Source: Oscillospiraceae bacterium
GTDB lineage: Bacteria; Bacillota; Clostridia; Oscillospirales; Ruminococcaceae
Length of the DNA: 64,000 bases
Assembly (NCBI GenBank): GCA_017550285.1
Contig: JAFZPP010000050.1
Location: 1-64,000, forward strand
Direction of reading: 5' to 3'
In this document: positions 58,150-64,000 of the stretch, in pieces
How the letters are laid out: every line of letters starts with the position of its first letter
Numbering within the stretch: the stretch's first letter is position 1
Program-made: the position numbers and the translations under genes
The notes under the pieces: generated by a model
What the model saw: only the letters and a program-made list of their open reading frames with translations
Told to the model about the DNA's origin: nothing
Database searches by the model: none

Positions 58150-58665
58150 TCAGATGCCGATTTGCAGCGTATTGATCAGCGCTGCAAGCCGGTTCCATGT
58201 ATTGCGGTCGAGTATGCCGGTCTCCGGCAGCGCCGAAACCGCCTGCAATTTCCGGACGGCTGCCGCGGTCTCCGCATCATATGCACCGCTGACTGTGACC
58301 GGCAGCAGATTTGCATAATGCTGCGCTGCCAGATTCAGCAGCACCTGCACAAGCTGCACAAGCTCGCCGCTGTCACGCTCCTGCAATAAAAACATGCCTG
58401 CCGGAAAAATCGTGAGCGGCGAGGCGGCATCCGTAAGCCGGTGATAGGTCTCCACAATCGAATTCCATGTATCGCTGTCGATCTCGCCGGTGACGGGCAG
58501 CCCGTATGCCTGCTGATAGGCACGGACGGCAAGCGCTGCCTCCTCGGTGTATTCCTTCTCCGGCAGGACAATCGGAATGCGGCTGTCCCGCAGTGCGATC
58601 TGATAGAGCAGTGCCAGAATCTCCTCGATATGCTCCTGCTTCTGCGCGTCGGTATAGAGCATCAT
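58150..58665 (-). CDS. Peptidoglycan-binding (PG_binding_1) protein, two repeats
   Basis: The 171 residues hold two PG_binding_1-type helical repeats (LAVRAYQQAYGLPVTGEIDSDTWNSIVE and AAVRKLQAVSALPETGILDRNTWNRLAA). The N-terminus is cytoplasmic-looking, with no signal peptide. ATG 58665 or the next ATG at 58662 is the start, after AGGAGG. It is 12 nt after the SpoIID-like gene on the same strand. Confidence 0.85.
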   Translation of the reverse strand: MMLYTDAQKQEHIEEILALLYQIALRDSRIPIVLPEKEYTEEAALAVRAYQQAYGLPVTGEIDSDTWNSIVETYHRLTDAASPLTIFPAGMFLLQERDSGELVQLVQVLLNLAAQHYANLLPVTVSGAYDAETAAAVRKLQAVSALPETGILDRNTWNRLAALINTLQIGI

Positions 58666-58677
58666 AGCCTCCTGTTC

Positions 58678-60066
58678 TCACCGGATCGTATAGCCCGGTG
58701 CCTGATACGGGCGCTTGCCTGCGCCGCATTTCATCTCAGAATATACGCCGGTGATCGCATCCCATGTCACCGGACCGACCTGCCCGTTCGCCGTCAGACC
58801 GTATTCGCGCTGGAATGCCTGCACGGCAGCCTTCGTCAGCGGTCCGAAATATCCGGTATCGGAGACCGGACGGATGTTGTCATCATACTGTGCAATGAAG
58901 GTCAGATACTGCTGCAAATAGCGGACAGATTCGCTTGTGGCGCCCTCGCGCAGCAGCGTATTCGGATAAAGCCGCGCACATTCCTGCGGCGGATTGGATG
59001 CGAGAATGCCGGCATAGGCGCGGTAGATATCGTTCCATGTGCGCCGGTCGGCAATGCCGGTCTGCGGCAGCCCGTAGGTCTGCTGGAAGGATCGCACGGA
59101 TGCGGCAGTCTCTGCATTGTAATCGCCGGTGATCCGCAGCGGCAGAACACTCTGATAGTATGCACCGATTACCGCCAGATAATACTGAAATGCGCGGACG
59201 GCATCGCCGTAATCGCCTTCGCGCAGGACACTCGGAAAGCTGCGCTGCAATTCGTTGTAGCGCAGTCCCTCGGAATCCAGCTCCGCAAGGCGCTTGACGC
59301 TGACATAGATATATGAGATTCTGTTCCATGTTGCTGCATCGACAATGCCGGTCTGCGGCAGATCGAATACCGACTGGAACACTCTGACTGCCGCTTCGGT
59401 CTGCATATCGTATACGCCGTCTGTATCGGAAATCTTCGGAATCGCAGGAAAATTCCGCGCAATCCGGTTGAGCTGAATCTGAATCGTCTGCACATCCCTG
59501 CCGACCATGCCGCTCTGCTGCGGCATCCCGGGATAGCTCGGTTCCGGCGCACGGATTTCCTGCGCACGGACGATGTCAATATCGCTGCCGTAATAATACT
59601 GCAAAATCTCATAGGGAATCATGCCCTGATTCGCAAGCCCGACCGTTCCCCACTGCGATAACCCCGCACAGCTTGTGCGCGTGCCGTCGCAGAAGGCTGC
59701 AAACAGCGGCTCATAGCTGCCCTGCCGCCGGATATAGGCAGGAAACAGCTCCTCGCAGAGCTGGCTGATGTTGTCAAACAGCTCGCGCCCGTAGACAAAA
59801 GCCTGATCGTACTGCGTTGTGCTTGTGATATCAAAGGGATAGCCGCGCGAACGGTACCATTCGGTATAGATGCGGTTGAGCGCATAGGTATTGATCACAT
59901 AAATATTGGCGCGCAGGGAATTCTCCGGCCATGTCGGATAGATTTCGCTGCAAGCCGAATTTTTCAGATAGCTGATATAGGGGATCGTGACATTCGCCGC
60001 ATCGGAATCCGGCAGCCCGAGATGCACGGTAATTGTATCCGGAATAAAAACCTCTCCGCTGAGCAT
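58678..60066 (-). CDS. SpoIID-like and peptidoglycan-binding protein
   Basis: The 462 residues begin at ATG 60066 after AGAGGAG. Residues about 15-165 resemble the SpoIID lytic transglycosylase domain (IPYISYLKNSACSEIYPTWPENSLRANIYVINTYAL with the conserved Glu, CAGLSQWGTVGLANQGMIPYEILQYYYG). Three PG_binding_1 repeats follow (about 190-265, 285-355, 370-445). Such proteins of spore-forming Clostridia act on peptidoglycan in the spore cortex or septum. No signal peptide is apparent, as with some sporulation proteins. Its function is inferred from domains. Confidence 0.8.
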   Translation of the reverse strand: MLSGEVFIPDTITVHLGLPDSDAANVTIPYISYLKNSACSEIYPTWPENSLRANIYVINTYALNRIYTEWYRSRGYPFDITSTTQYDQAFVYGRELFDNISQLCEELFPAYIRRQGSYEPLFAAFCDGTRTSCAGLSQWGTVGLANQGMIPYEILQYYYGSDIDIVRAQEIRAPEPSYPGMPQQSGMVGRDVQTIQIQLNRIARNFPAIPKISDTDGVYDMQTEAAVRVFQSVFDLPQTGIVDAATWNRISYIYVSVKRLAELDSEGLRYNELQRSFPSVLREGDYGDAVRAFQYYLAVIGAYYQSVLPLRITGDYNAETAASVRSFQQTYGLPQTGIADRRTWNDIYRAYAGILASNPPQECARLYPNTLLREGATSESVRYLQQYLTFIAQYDDNIRPVSDTGYFGPLTKAAVQAFQREYGLTANGQVGPVTWDAITGVYSEMKCGAGKRPYQAPGYTIR

Positions 60067-60079
60067 ATTGCCGCTCCTC

Positions 60080-60730
60080 TCAGTATTGCTGCATATTGTT
60101 GTAATAGGTGATATCGCCGTCCGGCAGCGGTTCATCGGAGCCCGCGGGCAGCGGAATCAGATCGAAATTCTGTACCGAGGTGATATTCGGAAATACGGGG
60201 ACATCGGCGCTGTGCTCGCGGTAATAACCGGCAGCCTGCGCGGTGATATCATAGAGGCAGGATGCCGGATGCCGCTGATCGGCAGAGGGCGGCGGCGCAG
60301 GAACCGTCACGGCTTCGATGTTGCCGCTTTCGTCAGTCGTTTGCAGGGAGATCAGCTCCGGCTCGCGGTTTTCGGTCATGTGTGTGATAATCACCGCGGC
60401 ACCGGCAACCGGCTTTGCACCCTGCGCCGTTGCGACATGCACGCGGATGATGCCGGTATAGGCGCGCTTCGGCAGAGCCGGTTCCACGTTCTCCGGCGGT
60501 GCAGCCTCCGGTATTTCGGATGTCTGCTGTTCAGGAGAATCTGCTTCGGGGATGATAACGGTATCGGGCTGCATATCCGCCGGCGGAATCTCCTCTGCGG
60601 GCTCCGGCTGCGGCGCAGGGGGTATCTCCGGCTGCGGCTTCGGCGGCGGATCCATATTCTGGCTTGCATACATCCGGAACAGCTCCTCGCGGTAGCGGCG
60701 CGCCGTATCCTCAAATTCCTGTCGGTTCAT
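60080..60730 (-). CDS. Pro-rich protein with a carboxypeptidase-regulatory-like domain
   Basis: The 216 residues start at ATG 60730 after GAGAGGAG. A helical N-terminus (RQEFEDTARRYREELFRMYA) is followed by a Pro/Glu-rich linker (25-95) and a beta domain (TGIIRVHVATAQGAKPVAGAAVIITHM, TTDESGNIEAVTVPAPP, YDITAQAAGYYREHSADVPVFPN) like the carboxypeptidase-D regulatory fold. It is 13 nt before the SpoIID-like gene and probably makes one operon with it. Homologous spore-cortex genes in clostridia have the same order, as far as I recall. Confidence 0.7.
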   Translation of the reverse strand: MNRQEFEDTARRYREELFRMYASQNMDPPPKPQPEIPPAPQPEPAEEIPPADMQPDTVIIPEADSPEQQTSEIPEAAPPENVEPALPKRAYTGIIRVHVATAQGAKPVAGAAVIITHMTENREPELISLQTTDESGNIEAVTVPAPPPSADQRHPASCLYDITAQAAGYYREHSADVPVFPNITSVQNFDLIPLPAGSDEPLPDGDITYYNNMQQY

Positions 60731-60786
60731 GAAATATCTCCTCTCTGATATATTCTGCTCAATTCTATGCAGAAACAATCCCGAAC

Positions 60787-60815
60787 TTGACAAGATTCTC
60801 CGGATGTGATAAGAT
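60787..60815 (+). promoter_or_regulatory. Promoter of the tfoX-like/rluA operon
   Basis: TTGACA, 17 nt, TAAGAT, 45 nt before the ATG. The minus-strand promoter of the Pro-rich gene must overlap this gap, but I cannot place it. Confidence 0.65.
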
Positions 60816-60860
60816 AACAGATAACAGCAGGAACGAAATAATCGCAGCAGGGGGGATTCC

Positions 60861-61190
60861 ATGGCTTCCGGCAGGGATTATCTGACCTACATCACGGAGC
60901 AGCTCTCCGGTCTTCCGGAGATTCGCAGCCGTGCAATGATGTCAGAATATATTTTATATTACCGCGGAAAGGTCTTCGGCGGTATTTACGATAACCGGTT
61001 TCTCGTCAAGGAAACGCCGGCGGCATGTAAAATGCTGCCGGATGCACAGAGAGAGATTCCGTATGCGGGGGCAAAGCCGATGCTGCTCGTGCCCGATCCG
61101 GATGACCGCGATCTGCTTGAACAGCTGATTCCGGCGATGTACGAGGAGCTGCCCGAGCCAAAACCGCGGAAGAAGGGATCGCAGCCGTGA
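60861..61190 (+). CDS. TfoX/Sxy N-terminal-domain protein
   Basis: The 109 residues match the TfoX_N fold (YITEQLSGLPEIRSRAMMSEYILYYRGKVFGGIYDNRFLVKETPAACKML). In gamma-proteobacteria TfoX controls competence; single-domain versions in Firmicutes have no known role. Stop and next start overlap (GTGA). Confidence 0.85.
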   Translation: MASGRDYLTYITEQLSGLPEIRSRAMMSEYILYYRGKVFGGIYDNRFLVKETPAACKMLPDAQREIPYAGAKPMLLVPDPDDRDLLEQLIPAMYEELPEPKPRKKGSQP

Positions 61191-62041
61191 GTCGCATGCA
61201 GATCGACGTCCGCTGCGAAGGCACGATGCCGCTCGGGCGCTATCTGCGGCAATATGCGGGCATCTCCGCGCAGATGATCAAGCGGCTCAAGGCGGTGCCG
61301 GACGGCATCACGCGGAACGGACAGCATCTCCGGACGGTCGATCCGGTCAGCAGCGGCGATACGATTCTGCTGCATCTGCCGGAACACTGCGGGCATACGC
61401 CGAATCCGCTGCTGCATGTGCCGGTCGTCTATGAATCCGCGCAGATTCTCGTCTGCGACAAGCCTGCCGGCATGCCGGTACATCCCTCGATGCTGCATCG
61501 GGATGATACGCTGGCAAACTGGTTCGCGGCGCATGAGCCGGAGAGCGGCTTTCATCTGGTCAACCGGCTTGATAAAAACACCTCGGGACTCTGCCTGATC
61601 GCAAAGACCGCCTATGCAGCGCACTGTCTCCGCGGCGGCGTGCAGAAGCGCTATTATGCGCTTGTCAGACCCGGACTGCACGGCAGCGGCACGATTGATG
61701 CACCGATTGCAAGGGAACGGGAATCGGTCATCACGCGCTGTGTCCGCGCAGACGGCAGACCGGCTGTCACGCATTATCTTGTCTTGCAGGAAACGCCGCG
61801 CTGCACCCTGCTGGAGCTGACGCTCGAAACCGGCAGAACACATCAGATTCGCGTCCATATGGCATATACCGGCTATCCGCTGCTCGGTGACGCACTCTAC
61901 GGCGGAGACTGTACATATATAGAAAAACACGCGCTGCATTGCGGCAGCCTGACGCTGACCGACCCTGCAAGCCGCGAAACAATCACACTGCATGTGCCGC
62001 TCCGTGCGGAGATGCAGGCACTTCTGGATGAGAGGGAATGA
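61187..62041 (+). CDS. RluA-family 23S/tRNA pseudouridine synthase
   Basis: The 284 residues have the N-terminal S4-like region (LGRYLRQYAGISAQMIKRLKAV) and the RluA catalytic core: VYESAQILVCDKPAGMPVHPS, HLVNRLDKNTSGLCLIAK (catalytic Asp) and ETGRTHQIRVHMAYTGYPLLGDALYGG. Which uridine it modifies cannot be told. The start is GTG 61187 overlapping the upstream stop, or ATG 61196. It is coupled to both neighbours. Confidence 0.93.
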   Translation: MSRMQIDVRCEGTMPLGRYLRQYAGISAQMIKRLKAVPDGITRNGQHLRTVDPVSSGDTILLHLPEHCGHTPNPLLHVPVVYESAQILVCDKPAGMPVHPSMLHRDDTLANWFAAHEPESGFHLVNRLDKNTSGLCLIAKTAYAAHCLRGGVQKRYYALVRPGLHGSGTIDAPIARERESVITRCVRADGRPAVTHYLVLQETPRCTLLELTLETGRTHQIRVHMAYTGYPLLGDALYGGDCTYIEKHALHCGSLTLTDPASRETITLHVPLRAEMQALLDERE

Positions 62042-63003
62042 ATCCTATGAAGCCTGACTGGAAACTGCAAAAGGCAGCGCCGGATTTTGAACTGATCCGC
62101 GCAGTACCGGAAAACCGCGTCTGCAAAAATCTGTTTCTGCTGCTGCTGATTTTCTGGGTTTATATTTTTGTGACCATTGCGGCGGAGTTCGCATGCTCCT
62201 TCGTCGCCGGCATCGGTTTGCAGTTTGCCGGTATACCGGCGTCCGAATGGAAGGAGAATGCCGATGCAGGGCTGCTGCTTCAGCAGTTTCTGACTCCGGT
62301 CTGCATTGTGATGACCTTCGTCTGCTGCCGCTGCATAGATAACCGCCCCTTCCGTACAATGTATCTGACGCGCAGAAAACTGCTGCCCGATTATCTCGGC
62401 GGTACACTGCTCGGCTTTGCGATGATGAGCATGATCGTGCTGGCGGCATGGGCAGGCGGTGCACTGAAATTCGAGGGTACCGCCGCAGGAAACAGTCCGG
62501 TGATTATGGCGCTGCTGTTTCTCGGCTGGATGATACAGGGCTTCTCCGAGGAGCTGACCTGCCGCGGCTGGCTCATGACCTCGGTCGGTACGCATCACAG
62601 TGTCTGGTTTGCAGTCATTGTCAGCGCGGTGAACTTTGCTTTGCTGCATTTTTCCAATAACGGCTTTTCGGCATTTGCCGTAGTCAATCTGTTTTTATTC
62701 GGCATCGTGGCGGCGCTCTATGTGCTGAAAACAGGCAGTCTCTGGGGCGCGGCGGCGATGCACAGCATCTGGAACTGGGCGCAGGGCAATTTCTTCGGCA
62801 TGCAGGTCAGCGGCATCGGTACGGGCAGCACCGTTCTGAACTTTTCGCAGACCGGAAAAGCCGCATGGCTCGGCGGCGGCACATTCGGTCTGGAGGCAGG
62901 CGCCGCAACAACAGCCGTTCTGATCATTGCAGCGGTGATCCTGCTGCTGATTCCGCAGCGCAGTCTGCAAAATGAGGAGGAGCACACAAATGGAGCAATA
63001 TAA
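62038..63003 (+). CDS. CPBP-family intramembrane metalloprotease
   Basis: The 321 residues have about eight TM helices and the Abi/CAAX motifs EELTCRGWLMT (EExxxR), FALLHFSN and MHSIWNWAQGN. The family cleaves or helps in membrane-protein or bacteriocin-immunity processing. The ATG overlaps the rluA stop. The last codons overlap the next gene by 14 nt. Confidence 0.88.
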   Translation: MNPMKPDWKLQKAAPDFELIRAVPENRVCKNLFLLLLIFWVYIFVTIAAEFACSFVAGIGLQFAGIPASEWKENADAGLLLQQFLTPVCIVMTFVCCRCIDNRPFRTMYLTRRKLLPDYLGGTLLGFAMMSMIVLAAWAGGALKFEGTAAGNSPVIMALLFLGWMIQGFSEELTCRGWLMTSVGTHHSVWFAVIVSAVNFALLHFSNNGFSAFAVVNLFLFGIVAALYVLKTGSLWGAAAMHSIWNWAQGNFFGMQVSGIGTGSTVLNFSQTGKAAWLGGGTFGLEAGAATTAVLIIAAVILLLIPQRSLQNEEEHTNGAI

Positions 63004-64000
63004 TCCGGAACAGTTACAGCAAACCTACCGTACATTACAGTCCGGCGATCCGCGGATGCGCGCAATTCGGACGGCTGCCGCAGCGGCAGAGCAGGCAAAC
63101 GATCTGCCGTGGGCAATCCGGTTTCATCATGATCTGATTCACGAATCGGTCTTTTCCGGCGACCGCTATCAGGCACTCGTGGATTTTCCGCAGTATCTGG
63201 CGCTTGTCAAGCGTGATTCGGCGCTGGAACAGGAGAATCTCTGGGATACACTCTGGATGTTCAAGTGGATTGTCGAGGCGGCAACGGAATTTTATCAGAT
63301 CGAGAAAAAGCAGGTGCTCGGCTGGTTTTCGGAGTACCGGCGGATGCTGCTCGAAAACGGCTATTCGCTGCGCTCGTGGTATGAAAAGCGCGCGATCTTT
63401 TTCAGCTACTGTGACCGCGCGAAAATGCGTCTGGATTTTGAGAGCTTTCAGGAGGCAAAGCGCGACGGTATGGGCGACGGCGAGGCAAGCGAACTGGATT
63501 CGGTTGTCCGCTTTGCGCTTGAAATCGGCGATCAGGAGAAGGCGATGCAGGCGGCAAATCAGATTTTTGACCGCAATCTCCGGACAGAGGAGGTTCCCTG
63601 CAAGACCTATCACTATCTGCTGCGCGATGCGATCCGGCGCGGCGATACGGAAGCTGCGGAGAACTATGCAGTGCCGCTGCGTCCGCTCTGTTCCGGACAG
63701 CGCTTTCAGCTGGAACCGATCGGCATGGTGCTCTGCTATGATGCCCTGACGAATCCGGAACGCGGCTTGCAGTTCTATGCAAAGAACAGGGAACTGCGCG
63801 AAGGCTCGCGGAATCCGTTTTTATGCTTCTGGTTTGACCGCGGCGCGGCAAGGCTGCTGACCGCAGCTGCAGAGCAGGGGCTCTCCGGCAGAGACGCAGC
63901 CGGTGCGATCCTGACGCCGGAGCAGCTCGCTGCGGATGCACAGGAACGCTTGCAGAGCTGCCGGATGCTCGCGGAAAAATTCGATGCGCGCAACCGCTCG
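62990..64000 (+). CDS. Helical-repeat protein, 3' end outside window
   Basis: An open frame of 337 codons starts at ATG 62990 (MEQYNPEQLQQTYRTLQSGDPRM) and runs past the window end without a stop. It follows GAGGAGG and overlaps the CPBP gene's last codons. It is rich in helix pairs of TPR character (AIRFHHDLIHESVFSGDRYQ, SVVRFALEIGDQEKAMQAANQIFD, DAIRRGDTEAAENYA). No TM or enzyme motif is seen so far. Function unknown. Confidence 0.8.
   Translation, partial: MEQYNPEQLQQTYRTLQSGDPRMRAIRTAAAAAEQANDLPWAIRFHHDLIHESVFSGDRYQALVDFPQYLALVKRDSALEQENLWDTLWMFKWIVEAATEFYQIEKKQVLGWFSEYRRMLLENGYSLRSWYEKRAIFFSYCDRAKMRLDFESFQEAKRDGMGDGEASELDSVVRFALEIGDQEKAMQAANQIFDRNLRTEEVPCKTYHYLLRDAIRRGDTEAAENYAVPLRPLCSGQRFQLEPIGMVLCYDALTNPERGLQFYAKNRELREGSRNPFLCFWFDRGAARLLTAAAEQGLSGRDAAGAILTPEQLAADAQERLQSCRMLAEKFDARNRS

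Noticed and set aside
1-64000. tRNA, rRNA and cobalamin/TPP/SAM-type riboswitches
   Set aside because: No cloverleaf with a 3' acceptor stem and no riboswitch core consensus was found by eye in the intergenic stretches.

Overview
The window looks like a chromosomal segment of a Gram-positive, gut-type anaerobic Clostridia, close to Ruminococcus or another Oscillospiraceae genus. The evidence is AdhE, an OadB/OadG-type sodium pump, dockerin-type modules on secreted proteins, Thr-rich linkers of the cellulosome type, AGGAGG ribosome sites and TTGACA-N17-TATAAT promoters, with a moderately GC-rich core and one AT-richer insert. I see no rRNA, tRNA or CRISPR array.

Layout. 1-1.5 kb: 3' end of a giant Thr-repeat surface protein. 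1.6-5.1 kb: a metallo-beta-lactamase/GAF/GGDEF protein and an MFS transporter. 5.2-6.6 kb: ECF sigma plus membrane partner (module 1). 6.8-11.4 kb: pgk, two helical-repeat membrane proteins, tpiA and a membrane protein. 11.4-14.1 kb: ECF sigma plus a PASTA-domain membrane partner (module 2). 14.2-14.5 kb: a possible small RNA or small-peptide transcript. 14.5-15.9 kb: a sodium symporter. 16-26.5 kb: a nearly complete aromatic amino-acid locus (aroF, tyrA, aroB, aroA, aroC, pheA, an aroE-aroK fusion, aroQ) with two GNAT genes and two small membrane proteins interspersed. 26.7-31.3 kb: an XRE regulator, a dockerin-bearing solute-binding protein, a flavin-type oxidoreductase, two tandem MgtC genes and carD. 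About 31.5-39.9 kb: an integrative mobilizable element with xis-like, mobC, relaxase and tyrosine integrase genes and AT-rich cargo, including a secreted dockerin protein with a nuclease-like motif. 40-43 kb: surE, an acyltransferase and a zinc-ribbon protein. 43.3-45.2 kb: ECF sigma plus a dockerin-like membrane partner (module 3). 45.3-48 kb: ylxM-ffh-(membrane protein)-rpsP-khpA. 48.2-50 kb: OadG-like and OadB. 50.1-53.5 kb: adhE and an APH-like kinase. 53.7-56.2 kb: a divergent HSP90 and a YoaK-like protein. 56.3-60.7 kb: a minus-strand group of peptidoglycan-binding, SpoIID-like and AI-2E-family genes. 60.8-64 kb: TfoX-like, RluA, CPBP protease and a truncated helical-repeat gene.

Three themes cut across the window. 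First, the three ECF sigma genes share one architecture: a similar CTGTAA/TTGCAC-N17-CTGTC(T/A)T promoter, a stop/start overlap (ATGA or GTGA) to the partner, a Shine-Dalgarno made by the last sigma codons, and a partner with a short N-terminal LLxAxG-like motif, one TM helix and a different ectodomain (NTF2-like, PASTA, dockerin-like). I infer three envelope-sensing sigma/anti-sigma pairs. Second, a dispersed intergenic repeat family occurs at least five times. It is built from 31-nt palindromic units, often followed by a pyrimidine-rich stretch and an outward sigma-A promoter, and appears to supply promoters to neighbouring genes. Third, the mobile element carries a secreted, dockerin-tagged protein with a D-x14-ExK motif next to an uncharacterised gene, a possible toxin/immunity-like pair.
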